A stretch of DNA of 64,000 nt from Beijerinckiaceae bacterium (GTDB taxonomy: Bacteria; Pseudomonadota; Alphaproteobacteria; Rhizobiales; Beijerinckiaceae). This document shows positions 54,404 to 63,356 of this stretch, piece after piece. The notes under the pieces were generated by a model that saw nothing but the letters and a program-made list of their open reading frames with translations, was not told where the DNA came from and did no database searches. A program made the translations under genes and the position numbers. The DNA is taken from assembly GCA_027533425.1 (NCBI GenBank), contig JAPZUD010000005.1, forward strand, positions 310,001-374,000, read 5' to 3'. Position 1 is the stretch's first letter. Every line of letters begins with the position of its first letter.

Positions 54404-55219
54404 ATGAAGCTGCGCATCGGCTACGAGCTTCACTATCTGTTCGAGCATCCCACCCCGGCCATCCTGATGCTCAATGTCCATGCCAGCCGTGTCATGGATC
54501 TCGTCCTGCCCGATCATGTCGCGACCATCCCTCCCGTGCTCCTGTCCGGCTACCATGACGGGCATGGCAATTGGTGCACGCGGCTTGTCGCACCAGCCGG
54601 AGCCTTCACCCTGCGCGGCGATGCGATCATCCGCGACAGCGGCCTGCCCGATCCGGAAGGCACCCGCCATTGGCAGGTGCCGGTCGAGGATCTGCCGGAT
54701 GACACGCTCGTCTTCCTTCTGCCCAGCCGCTTCTGTGACAGCGACCGGATGCTGGACCTGGCCTGGCAGCTCTTCGGTGCGGTCGAGCCCGGAAGGCCCC
54801 GGGTCCAGGCCGTCTGCGATTTCGTGCACCGGCATATCGCCTTCGGCTATGCGCATGCCTCGGTCGGGCGCAATGCGACTCAGGCCTATGAGGAAAGGCG
54901 GGGCGTGTGCCGGGACTATGCCCATCTCGCCATCGCCTTCTGCCGCGCCCTCAATATTCCCGCCCGCTACTGCACGGGCTATCTCAGCGATATCGGCACG
55001 CCGCTGCCGCATCCGCCGGGCGATTTCGCCGCCTGGATGGACGTTTATCTCGGCGGGGAATGGCAGATGTTCGACCCGCGCAACAACAGGCCCATGATCG
55101 GCCGGGTGCTGATGGCCCGAGGCCGGGATGCGGCGGATGTCGCGATGACGACGACGTTCGGGCCCAACACGCTGACCGGCTTCCGCGTCTGGACGGATCC
55201 CGTGGAAGGCGGGGTCTGA
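54404..55219 (+). CDS. Transglutaminase-like protein with altered catalytic triad
   Basis: A 271-residue protein: an N-terminal beta-rich domain (about 1-100) and a transglutaminase-like core. The nucleophile C169 lies in RRGVCRDYAHL and the acid D224 in WQMFDPRNN. The usual HAW triad histidine is replaced: residues 208-211 read FAAW. I recall that related alphaproteobacterial proteins also lack it (often SAW), so the group may use another histidine or be inactive as a hydrolase. It follows the amidotransferase gene on the same strand. Confidence 0.85.
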   Translation: MKLRIGYELHYLFEHPTPAILMLNVHASRVMDLVLPDHVATIPPVLLSGYHDGHGNWCTRLVAPAGAFTLRGDAIIRDSGLPDPEGTRHWQVPVEDLPDDTLVFLLPSRFCDSDRMLDLAWQLFGAVEPGRPRVQAVCDFVHRHIAFGYAHASVGRNATQAYEERRGVCRDYAHLAIAFCRALNIPARYCTGYLSDIGTPLPHPPGDFAAWMDVYLGGEWQMFDPRNNRPMIGRVLMARGRDAADVAMTTTFGPNTLTGFRVWTDPVEGGV

Positions 55220-55228
55220 CGCGGGTCT

Positions 55229-56104
55229 TCAGGCCGTGCGGCGCCCGGGCCAGAGGCCCAGCACGAGCAGGCAACCGGCGATGATGATGGCGCCGCCGGC
55301 CAGCTGCGGCCAGGACAGGGTCTCGCCGAGCCAGAGCGCCCCGATCAGCACGGCGACCACCGTCACCGCAAATTCGACGCTGATCGTGCGCGTCGCGCCG
55401 ATCGAGGCGACGAGGCTGAAATAGACCACATAGGTCAGGCCGCTCATGCCGCCGCCGAGGATCAGCAGGGAGAGGAAATCCATCGGCACCAACGCTCCCG
55501 GCACCGGGACCAGCAGGATCAGGGGCAGGGCCATGATCCCGCCGGAGAGGAAGGCGAGCATCGTCACCTCCCAGGAGCCGGCCGCCTTCAGATAGCGGCT
55601 GGCATAGACCGAGCCGAACGCCGCGCAGAGCGCGCTGGCGATCGAGGCGAGGCAGCCGATCAGGAAGAGCGGCGTGAAGGGAACGGCCGGGAAGCCGACC
55701 AGCAGGACGACTCCGGCAAAGCCGAGGGCAAGGCCCGCCAGTTTGCGGCCATCCAGCGTCTCAAGCCCCCAGAGCCGGCTGATCAGCATCGAGAAGAGCG
55801 GGATTGTCGCCACGAGGATCGCTGCCATCGCGGTGCCGATGATCGGCGTGGCATAGGACAGGCCGATCAATTGCCCCGCAACCGTGGTGGCTCCGACCAT
55901 CAGGCCATGGCGGAGCGGGAAGCCGAAATCGAGCCGGCGGCCCAGCGCCCGGGCCAGCAGATAGAGGAAGATCGCCGCGAGGATACAGCGGAAGGTGACC
56001 GCGCCGACCCAGCCAAAGGCCTCGACCACACGCACCAGCACCAGGAAGGACAGGCCCCAGACGAGGGCGAGGAAGACATAGCCGGCAAGATCGCGGGGGG
56101 ACAT
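55229..56104 (-). CDS. DMT-superfamily (EamA) transporter
   Basis: A 291-residue inner-membrane protein with ten hydrophobic segments in two EamA repeats (about 8-140 and 150-285), the drug/metabolite transporter layout. Typical segments are LALVWGLSFLVLVRV at the start and LGETLSWPQLAGGAIIIAGCLLV at the end. Such proteins export amino acids or related compounds. I took the ATG at 56104; a TTG two codons upstream is less likely. It is leftward just downstream of polA. Confidence 0.9.
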   Translation of the reverse strand: MSPRDLAGYVFLALVWGLSFLVLVRVVEAFGWVGAVTFRCILAAIFLYLLARALGRRLDFGFPLRHGLMVGATTVAGQLIGLSYATPIIGTAMAAILVATIPLFSMLISRLWGLETLDGRKLAGLALGFAGVVLLVGFPAVPFTPLFLIGCLASIASALCAAFGSVYASRYLKAAGSWEVTMLAFLSGGIMALPLILLVPVPGALVPMDFLSLLILGGGMSGLTYVVYFSLVASIGATRTISVEFAVTVVAVLIGALWLGETLSWPQLAGGAIIIAGCLLVLGLWPGRRTA

Positions 56105-56152
56105 GGGCAACCGGGGATCGGGGGCGGGATGCGAGCCGGGCGGGTGCCCGGC

Positions 56153-59137
56153 TCAATGCGCCTCATCCCAGTTGCGGGCGGCGCGGGCATCGACCTTGAG
56201 CGGCACCTGCAACTGGAGCAGTGGCAGCGGCGCCTCCTCCATCACCCGGGTGATGACCGGGATGGCGCGCTCCGCCTCGGCCTCGGGCACCTCGAAGATC
56301 AGCTCGTCATGCACCTGCAGCAGCATGCTGGCGGGAATGGCGCGCTCGGCGAGCACAGCATCCATCCGCAGCATGGCGCGGCGGATGATATCCGCCGCCG
56401 AGCCCTGAATCGGGGCGTTGATGGCCGCACGCTCCATGAAAGCACGTTCGGACGGGTTCCTCGAATCGATGGCCGGATAGTGGCATTTGCGGCCGAAGAT
56501 CGTCTCGACATAGCCGTCCTTGCGGACCTTCGCCTTCATCGCCTCCATATAGTCCTTGATGCCCGGGAAGCGCTCGAAATACTTGCGGATATAGGCGCCG
56601 GCCTCCTCGCGCGGGATCGAGAGCTGGTTGGCGAGGCCGAAGGCGGAAATGCCGTAGATGATGCCGAAATTGATCGCCTTGGCGCGGCGGCGGATCTCGC
56701 CGGTCATCTCGGCCAGGGGCACGCCGAACATTTCCGACGCGGTCATGGCATGGATATCCACGCCCTCGGCAAAGGCCTTCCGGAGCTGCGGGATCTCGGC
56801 GATATGCGCGAGGATACGCAATTCGATCTGGCTGTAATCGGCCGAGATCAGCAGTCGGCCAGGCTCCGCCACGAAAGCGGTGCGGATCTTGCGGCCCATT
56901 TCGTTGCGGACCGGGATGTTCTGGATGTTCGGCTCCGACGAGGCGAGGCGCCCGGTCGTGGTCGAAGCCAGCGAGAAGGAGGTATGGACCCGGTTGGTTC
57001 GCGGGTTCACATAGCCCGGCAGCGCATCGGTATAGGTCGATTTCAGCTTCTGCATCTGCCGCCATTCGAGCAGGCGCGCAGGCAGCTCGTGGCCTTCCGC
57101 CGCGAGATCCTCCAGCACATCGGCGCCGGTGGACCAGGCGCCGGTGGCGGTCTTCTTGCCGCCCGAGAGGCCCATCTTGCCGAAGAGGATATCGCCCAGC
57201 TGCTTGGGTGAACCGAGATTGAAGCTCTCGCCGGCCAAAGCGTGGATCTCCGATTCGAGCCGGGCCATGCCTTGCGCGAATTCGCCCGAGAGCCGGGAGA
57301 GGATCTGGCGGTCGATGGCGATGCCGCGCCCCTCCATCCGGGCCAGGCAATCGGGCATGCCGCGTTCCAGCGTCTCGTAAACGGAGACCATCCCCTCGGC
57401 GACAAGGCGCGGCTTCAGCGCCAGCCAGAGGCGCAGGGTGATGTCGGCATCCTCGGCGGCATAATGCGTTGCCTTGTCGAGTGGCACCTGATCGAAGGTG
57501 ACGGCGCCCTTGCCCTTGCCGGCCACTTCCGAAAACGGAATCGGCTTGTGGTGGAGATGCAGGGTGGACAATTCGTCCATGCCATGGCCATGGCGCCCGG
57601 CATCGAGCACGTAGGAGAGGAGCATCGTATCGTCGACCGGCGCGATATCGACGCCGTGCTGGCGCATCACCGCGAGGTCGAACTTGATGTTCTGCCCGAT
57701 CTTGAGCACGGCCGGGTCTTCCAGCACCGGCTTGAGCAGGGCCAACGCCTCGGCCAGCGGGATCTGCCCGGCGACAAGGCCGGAATCGAACAGGCCGTCG
57801 CCGCTGCGATGCTGGAGCGGCACATAGGCGCCCTCGCCGGGCGCGGTGCTGAGCGAGACGCCGACAAGGTCGGCCTGCATCGGGTCGAGGCTGTTCGTTT
57901 CGGTATCGAAGGCGAGGATGCCGCGCTCGCGGGCGCGATCCAGCCAGGCGGCAAGGGCGGCAGCGGTATGCACGGCCTCATAGGCCTCGTGCTTCACCGG
58001 CATCGCACGCAGGGCAGCGAGCCTTGTCGCGGCAAGGCCGGCCGGGCCTTCGGGCGGCGCTTCTGCAAGGGCAGCGGAGCCGGCCGGGCTGCCGGCCGCA
58101 ACCGCGCCCGTGCCTGCTGATGCCGGAGAAGCCGCTCCGTCAGCGCCCGCGCTGCCTTTGGCATAGGCCGGATCGGGCTCGATCTTGTCGACCGCCACGC
58201 CGTAAAGCTCGGCAACTCGGCGGGTCAATGTCGTGAATTCCATCGCCTTCAGGAAAGCCACGGCCGCCTCGGCGGTCGGGTCATGCGCGACAAGTGTCTC
58301 GAGCGGGGCTTCCACCGGCACATCTCGGACGAGCGTCACAAGCGTACGCGAGATGCGGACCTTCTCGACCACCTCCGGGTCAGTCAGCGTCTCGCGGCGC
58401 TTCGGCTGCTTGATCTCGCCGGCGCGGGCGAGCAGCGTGTCGAGATCACCATAGTCGGTGATCAGCTGCGCGGCCGTCTTGACGCCGATGCCCGGCGCGC
58501 CGGGGACATTGTCGGTGGAATCGCCGGCCAAAGCCTGCACATCGACGACGCGGTCGGGCTTCACGCCGAAATAGTCGATGACCTCGGCCTCGCCGATCAG
58601 GCGCTCTTCACGCTCGCCGGAGGCGGGGTCGTACAGCACGACGCCCGGCTCGATGAGCTGCATCAGGTCCTTGTCGGCGGAGACGATGGTCACTTCTGCC
58701 CCGGCGCGGACGGCCTGCCCGGCATAGGTGGCGATGAGATCATCCGCCTCGTAGGTATCCATCTCGATCGGCTGGTAGCCGAAAGCCTTGACCACCGCCC
58801 GCATCAGCGGGAATTGCGGCACGAGATCCTCGGGCGGCTCGGAGCGGTTCGCCTTGTAGGCGGGGTAGAGCGCCTTGCGAAAGGAATTCTCGCTCTTGTC
58901 GAAGATCATCGCGAGATGAGTGGCCTTGCGCCCGCGCGCGCCCTCGCGGATGAACTGCACCAGCTTGGTGGCGAAGATGCGCACGGCTCCGGTCGGCAGC
59001 CGGTCGGATCGGTAATTATAGCGCTGGTCCTGCCGGATCGACTGGAAATAGGCCCGGAAGACGAAGGACGAGCCATCGATCAGGATGACATGGTCGCCGG
59101 GACCGGGCGGATTGATGCGGGGCGTTTCGCTGGACAT
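56153..59137 (-). CDS. polA: DNA polymerase I
   Basis: Repair and Okazaki-fragment polymerase. The 994-residue protein has a 5'-nuclease domain (ILIDGSSFVFRAYF, ALAGDSTDNVPGAPGIGVKTA), an intact 3'-5' exonuclease (AFDTETNSLD at about 410, so proofreading should be active), and the family A polymerase (SADYSQIELRILAH, RRRAKAINFGIIYG, LQVHDELIFE). An Ala/Gly-rich linker near 330-370 is longer than in E. coli. The start at 59137 removes a long unrelated extension. Confidence 0.97.
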   Translation of the reverse strand: MSSETPRINPPGPGDHVILIDGSSFVFRAYFQSIRQDQRYNYRSDRLPTGAVRIFATKLVQFIREGARGRKATHLAMIFDKSENSFRKALYPAYKANRSEPPEDLVPQFPLMRAVVKAFGYQPIEMDTYEADDLIATYAGQAVRAGAEVTIVSADKDLMQLIEPGVVLYDPASGEREERLIGEAEVIDYFGVKPDRVVDVQALAGDSTDNVPGAPGIGVKTAAQLITDYGDLDTLLARAGEIKQPKRRETLTDPEVVEKVRISRTLVTLVRDVPVEAPLETLVAHDPTAEAAVAFLKAMEFTTLTRRVAELYGVAVDKIEPDPAYAKGSAGADGAASPASAGTGAVAAGSPAGSAALAEAPPEGPAGLAATRLAALRAMPVKHEAYEAVHTAAALAAWLDRARERGILAFDTETNSLDPMQADLVGVSLSTAPGEGAYVPLQHRSGDGLFDSGLVAGQIPLAEALALLKPVLEDPAVLKIGQNIKFDLAVMRQHGVDIAPVDDTMLLSYVLDAGRHGHGMDELSTLHLHHKPIPFSEVAGKGKGAVTFDQVPLDKATHYAAEDADITLRLWLALKPRLVAEGMVSVYETLERGMPDCLARMEGRGIAIDRQILSRLSGEFAQGMARLESEIHALAGESFNLGSPKQLGDILFGKMGLSGGKKTATGAWSTGADVLEDLAAEGHELPARLLEWRQMQKLKSTYTDALPGYVNPRTNRVHTSFSLASTTTGRLASSEPNIQNIPVRNEMGRKIRTAFVAEPGRLLISADYSQIELRILAHIAEIPQLRKAFAEGVDIHAMTASEMFGVPLAEMTGEIRRRAKAINFGIIYGISAFGLANQLSIPREEAGAYIRKYFERFPGIKDYMEAMKAKVRKDGYVETIFGRKCHYPAIDSRNPSERAFMERAAINAPIQGSAADIIRRAMLRMDAVLAERAIPASMLLQVHDELIFEVPEAEAERAIPVITRVMEEAPLPLLQLQVPLKVDARAARNWDEAH

Positions 59138-59298
59138 GCCCCGGTTTATAGGCCCCGCCGGCAGAAAGGTCAGCCGGGATTTCGGACAAATCACGGCAGG
59201 ATTCGCTTGTCCGGGCGGACAGTCAGGCCTTGTCCCATGGAGAGGACAATCGATCACACGCAACGGGTTGCAGGCAAACAGGCGCAGCCCGACAAAAA

Positions 59299-59324
59299 AG
59301 GCCGGCAGGTTGCCCTGCCGGCCT
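59299..59324 (-). terminator. Intrinsic terminator after rpsA
   Basis: Minus strand: an 11-base stem AGGCCGGCAGG/CCTGCCGGCCT with a 4-base loop, followed by TTTTTT. It lies about 45 bases past the rpsA stop. Confidence 0.9.
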
Positions 59325-59369
59325 GATCGGCTCGTCGTGGATGGCCGGGCGACCCGGCCGCCCCGCGAC

Positions 59370-61064
59370 TTACTTGGTCTTCTTGAGGGCGGCGCCGAGA
59401 ATGTCGCCGAGCGTGGCACCCGAATCGGCAGAGCCGTACTGGGCCATGGCTTCCTTCTCTTCGGCCATTTCCAGCGCCTTGATCGACACCTGGACCTTGC
59501 GGGCCTTCTTGTCGAACAGGATGACGCGGGCATCGAACTTCTCGCCGGCGGCGAAGCGGTCCGGACGCTGGTCCGCACGGTCGCGGGCCAGTTCCGAGCG
59601 CTTCACGAAGGTGGTGAGATCCGAGCCGACGATCTTGGCTTCAAGACCGCCATCCTTCACTTCCAGCACTTCGCAGGTGACGACGCCACCGCGCTTGATC
59701 GAGTCCCCGGCATCCGCGAAGGGATCGCCCGAGACCTGCTTGATGCCGAGCGAGATGCGCTCCTTCTCGATATCGACGTCGAGCACAATGGCGCGAACCA
59801 TGTCGCCCTTCTTGAACTCGTCGATGACCTGCTCGCCCGGACGGTTCCAGTCGAGATCCGAGAGATGGACCATGCCGTCGACATCGCCCTCGAGGCCGAT
59901 GAACAGGCCGAACTCGGTCTTGTTCTTGACTTCGCCTTCGACAACCGACCCGACCGGGTGGCGATCGATGAAGCTTTCCCACGGGTTGTTGAGGGTCTGC
60001 TTGAGGCCGAGGCTGATGCGGCGCTTCGAGGGATCGACCTCGAGAACCTGCACTTCGACTTCCTGGCTGGTCGAGAGGATCTTGCCCGGATGGACGTTCT
60101 TCTTCGTCCAGGACATTTCCGACACGTGGATCAGGCCTTCGATGCCCGGCTCCAGCTCGACGAAGGCACCGTAATCCGTGATGTTGGTCACGCGGCCGGT
60201 GAACTTGCCGTTGATCGGGTACTTGGCTTCGATGCCTTCCCACGGATTGCCCTGCAGCTGCTTCATGCCGAGGCTGATGCGGTGGGTATCCTGGTTGATC
60301 TTGACGATCTTGACCTTCACGGTCTGGCCGACGGTCAGCACCTCGGTCGGGTGGTTGACGCGGCGCCAGGCGATATCGGTCACGTGCAGCAGGCCGTCGA
60401 TGCCGCCGAGATCGACGAACGCACCGTAATCGGTGATGTTCTTGACGACGCCGTCGATGATCTGGCCTTCCTCGAGATTCGAGACCAGTTCCTGGCGCTG
60501 GCCGGCGCGGGTCTCTTCAAGGACCGTCCGGCGCGACACGACAATGTTGCCGCGGCGGCGATCCATCTTCAGGATCTCGAACGGCTGCAGGACGCCCATG
60601 AGCGGGCCGACATCGCGGATCGGGCGGATATCGACCTGGCTGCGCGGCAGGAACGCCACGGCGCCGTCGAGATCGACGGTGTAACCACCCTTGACCTGGT
60701 TGAAGATCGTGCCGGTGACCTTTTCCTTGGCTTCATAAGCCTTTTCGAGGCGGACCCAGCTCTCTTCGCGGCGGGCCTTGTCGCGGCTGATGACCGCTTC
60801 GCCCATCGCATTCTCGACGCGCTCGAGATAGACCTCGACCTTGTCGCCGACCTTGATGACCTGGTCCTTGTTCGGACCGGCAAATTCCTTCAGCGCCACG
60901 CGGCCTTCGGTCTTGAGGCCGATATCGATGACGGCAACGTCCTTTTCGATCGCGACAACGGTGCCGGTGATCACCGAACCTTCGGCCGTATCGGCCGAGA
61001 GAAAGGACTGTTCGAGCAGAGCCGCGAAATCCTCGCGGCTGGGAGACATAGCAGTGGTGGACAT
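59370..61064 (-). CDS. rpsA: 30S ribosomal protein S1
   Basis: mRNA-binding protein needed for initiation on structured leaders. The 564-residue protein has six S1 domains; the third to sixth are typical RNA-binding OB folds (repeated ITDYGAFVDLGGIDGLLHVT, ISLGMKQ, ISLGLKQ). The start at 61064 was preferred; an ATG five codons later is also possible. In many proteobacteria cmk lies directly upstream; here the upstream neighbours are unrelated and cmk is not in the window. Confidence 0.97.
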   Translation of the reverse strand: MSTTAMSPSREDFAALLEQSFLSADTAEGSVITGTVVAIEKDVAVIDIGLKTEGRVALKEFAGPNKDQVIKVGDKVEVYLERVENAMGEAVISRDKARREESWVRLEKAYEAKEKVTGTIFNQVKGGYTVDLDGAVAFLPRSQVDIRPIRDVGPLMGVLQPFEILKMDRRRGNIVVSRRTVLEETRAGQRQELVSNLEEGQIIDGVVKNITDYGAFVDLGGIDGLLHVTDIAWRRVNHPTEVLTVGQTVKVKIVKINQDTHRISLGMKQLQGNPWEGIEAKYPINGKFTGRVTNITDYGAFVELEPGIEGLIHVSEMSWTKKNVHPGKILSTSQEVEVQVLEVDPSKRRISLGLKQTLNNPWESFIDRHPVGSVVEGEVKNKTEFGLFIGLEGDVDGMVHLSDLDWNRPGEQVIDEFKKGDMVRAIVLDVDIEKERISLGIKQVSGDPFADAGDSIKRGGVVTCEVLEVKDGGLEAKIVGSDLTTFVKRSELARDRADQRPDRFAAGEKFDARVILFDKKARKVQVSIKALEMAEEKEAMAQYGSADSGATLGDILGAALKKTK

Positions 61065-61371
61065 GAAAACTCCGAATGCGCCTGCTGCCTTGGCAGCCTC
61101 CGGCGCGGACACTGGTGCTTCGTCGGTTGCGTTTCACCCCGTTCCGCCAGCCGCCGCAAAGACGCAGCGAAGCCCGTGAAGGCGACCAGTGCAGGAAGAA
61201 CACCGGCGGGCGGGATGCATGGTTTCCCTTCCGGCTCGTCTGGCGGCACCCGCATTTTCACGAGAGGTGAGAATACGAAAACCGCCGGCACCCTGCAAAG
61301 GGCCCGGAAGATTGCCGCGGGAATACCAGAGACCAGCCCGGAGGTAAAGCGAAAGCGGCCGCGGGGCTGTC
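61065..61371 (-). promoter_or_regulatory. rpsA upstream region with promoter candidate
   Basis: This 307-base gap has no gene I can support. Minus strand: TTGCAG (61293-61298), 17 bases, TATTCT (61270-61275) is a fair promoter candidate and would give a leader of about 200 bases. S1 represses its own mRNA in E. coli through such a leader; whether this one does is unknown. Confidence 0.4.
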
Positions 61372-61686
61372 TCAGAGATGGCGCTTCGGCCGCCGGCCGC
61401 GGCGGGCCCGGATCGCGGCAAGCACGGCCTCGTCGCCGGCCTGCAGGTAGCGCCCGCGCTCGAGGATTTCCAGCGTGTATTCCTCAAAGGTCAGGCCGAG
61501 CGCCTCGGCCCGGGCCTGACGCAAGAGCAGGATATCGGTCGAGGCAGGGCGCCAGGCAGCGCGATGCTTGGCCTTCCAGGTGAAGAACTGGCCGATCCCG
61601 CCCGTTCCCCAGGGCGGAACATGGCGCTTTTCCCGCAACGGCGGCCCGCCATTATGACCGATGCCAATCCGCCGCTTGCCCGCCAT
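61372..61686 (-). CDS. Conserved hypothetical protein with N-terminal IGHNGGPPL motif
   Basis: A 104-residue basic protein. It begins with RIGIGHNGGPPL at 6-17, a short motif I have seen at the start of many otherwise unrelated alphaproteobacterial proteins. The second half, about 45-80, is helical with an ALGLTFEEYTLEILERGRYL segment that also looks conserved. No catalytic motif is visible. Its ATG directly follows the stop of the GNAT gene, so the two are translated together. Confidence 0.75.
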   Translation of the reverse strand: MAGKRRIGIGHNGGPPLREKRHVPPWGTGGIGQFFTWKAKHRAAWRPASTDILLLRQARAEALGLTFEEYTLEILERGRYLQAGDEAVLAAIRARRGRRPKRHL

Positions 61687-62148
61687 TCAGGGCAGGTCCC
61701 GCATCATGAAGGTGGAATTGGGATCGGGCCGGTAATCGCCGAAGGGCGGGCATTCAACAAAGCCATGCCGGATATAGAGTTCGCGCGCGGGCCGGAAATA
61801 CTCGAACGAGCCGGTCTCGAGATAGAGCCGGCGCAGGCCTGCAGCGCGCGCAGCCTCGAGGATATGGCCCAGCATGAAGCTGGCCACGCCACGCCGCAGC
61901 GCATGATCATAGGTCCGCATGGATTTGACCTCGCCAGCCTCCGCGTCGAGCCGGCGCAAGGCGCCCATGCCGAGCAGGTCCTCGCCGTCCCAGATCGTCC
62001 AGAAGGCGATGTCCGGCTTCTGCATCGCCGAGAGATCGAGCACATGGGCCGAGCCGGCCGGAGTGACAGCCCGGTTCGTCTCGAAATGGTGACGGAGAAG
62101 GGCAACCACACGGTCATCGGAGAAATCGCCGGGGCGGATTGTCAGCAT
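61687..62148 (-). CDS. GNAT-family N-acetyltransferase
   Basis: A 153-residue acetyl-CoA-dependent transferase. The fold is recognised from MGALRRLDAEAGEVKSM (beta 4), the acetyl-CoA loop RRGVASFMLGHILEAARAAG (helix 3) and LETGSFEYFRPARELYIRHGF (C-terminal). It resembles the YafP/PhnO-like group; the substrate is unknown. The gene starts 6 bases after the XRE-cupin gene and ends directly at the next start. Confidence 0.9.
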   Translation of the reverse strand: MLTIRPGDFSDDRVVALLRHHFETNRAVTPAGSAHVLDLSAMQKPDIAFWTIWDGEDLLGMGALRRLDAEAGEVKSMRTYDHALRRGVASFMLGHILEAARAAGLRRLYLETGSFEYFRPARELYIRHGFVECPPFGDYRPDPNSTFMMRDLP

Positions 62149-62154
62149 CGGGCC

Positions 62155-62724
62155 TCACACCAGGAACAGGAAATAGCGGGCGCCGGATTCCGGCGGGGTT
62201 TCGAAAACCGTCGGCCCGTAAAGCCGGTAGCGGAGGCAATCCCCGGGGCCGAGATCACGGCGGATGCCCTCGACCGTCAGGAAGAGCCGCCCCTCGATCA
62301 GCACAAGGTGATGTTCGTGACCCTGTCTGGCCGGTCCGTCATAGGCAATGTGCCGGCCCGCCGGCAGACGCGCCTCGACAACCTCGCCGCTCAGCCCGTC
62401 GGCGGGCGGTGAGACGAGACGACGCTCGAACCCGGTGGCAGGGTCCTGCCAGACCGGCTGCCGCGCCCGGGGCAGGAACGCATCGACCTGACGCTCGGCA
62501 AGGTGCAGCAACCGGGAAATCGTGATCTCGTAGGTGGTGGCGAGTTTCCCGAGCGTGCTCGCGGTGGCGCTGGTCTCGGCATTTTCCAGCCGCGAGAGGG
62601 TCGCGCGGCTGATGCCGGACCGGTTCGCCAATTCATCGAGCGACCAGTTCCGGGCGATGCGCAGGCTCTTGAGATGGGCAGCGATGCGGGAATCCAGATC
62701 GGCTGCGACGCTGTCATTTTCCAT
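62155..62724 (-). CDS. XRE-cupin transcriptional regulator
   Basis: A 189-residue regulator with an XRE helix-turn-helix (about 15-72: WSLDELANRSGISRATLSRLENAETSATASTLGKLA) and a C-terminal cupin (about 105-185: GHEHHLVLIEGRLFLTVEG), which usually senses a small molecule. In this class the regulator often sits next to the gene it controls; the GNAT gene 6 bases downstream is the obvious candidate. It is also 32 bases downstream of the rhomboid gene. Confidence 0.9.
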   Translation of the reverse strand: MENDSVAADLDSRIAAHLKSLRIARNWSLDELANRSGISRATLSRLENAETSATASTLGKLATTYEITISRLLHLAERQVDAFLPRARQPVWQDPATGFERRLVSPPADGLSGEVVEARLPAGRHIAYDGPARQGHEHHLVLIEGRLFLTVEGIRRDLGPGDCLRYRLYGPTVFETPPESGARYFLFLV

Positions 62725-62756
62725 AAACGAGATAAATTCTCATTTATGGAATTGTG

Positions 62757-63338
62757 TCAAGCCATGCGCGGACGGAGGATCAACGCGAGGATGGCACCGC
62801 CGATGAAGCCGCCGAGATGGGCCTGCCAGTCAATGCCGGGAACGAAGATCGTCACGGCAATGTTCAGGCCGATATTGATGGCGAAGAACGAGACCGGAAG
62901 GGCGATATCGCGGAGCAACCAGAAGGCAAAGAGCGCACCGAGCAGGCCCGATGCACCGCCCGAGGCGCCAGCACTGATGAAGGGCTGGCTGTGCAGCATC
63001 AGCGAGCCGAAACTGCCGGCGAGGATGGATCCGAGGAAGAGGATCGTCATCCGCAGGGCGCCAAGGCCACGCTCCAGCGGCACACCCCAGGCGAGCAGGC
63101 AGATGCCGTTTGCCACCAGATGCATCAGGCCGAAATGGAGAAAGCCGGCGGTGAGCATCCGCCAGTACTGGCCATCGAGCCAGTCGAGCGGCAGCAGCCC
63201 GCCCCAGGCCGCGATGGTGCGGGTGGACATGTCCAGCCCGCCTTCCGCGACGACGAGGCCGATATAGACCAGCGCATTCAGGGCAAGGAACAAACCCGTG
63301 GCGGGCGGCATACCCCGCGGTTCGGCATGGGTCTCCAT
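62757..63338 (-). CDS. Rhomboid-family intramembrane serine protease
   Basis: A 193-residue protein with six membrane segments. The catalytic pair is present: S126 in GASGG and H174 in AHLGGFIGG. The HxxxN oxyanion helper appears as HLVAN at 73-77. Rhomboids cut single-pass membrane proteins within or next to the bilayer; the substrate is unknown. It probably belongs to the same leftward unit as the XRE-cupin and GNAT genes. Confidence 0.92.
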   Translation of the reverse strand: METHAEPRGMPPATGLFLALNALVYIGLVVAEGGLDMSTRTIAAWGGLLPLDWLDGQYWRMLTAGFLHFGLMHLVANGICLLAWGVPLERGLGALRMTILFLGSILAGSFGSLMLHSQPFISAGASGGASGLLGALFAFWLLRDIALPVSFFAINIGLNIAVTIFVPGIDWQAHLGGFIGGAILALILRPRMA

Positions 63339-63356
63339 CAGGCAGGCACTCCGGGT

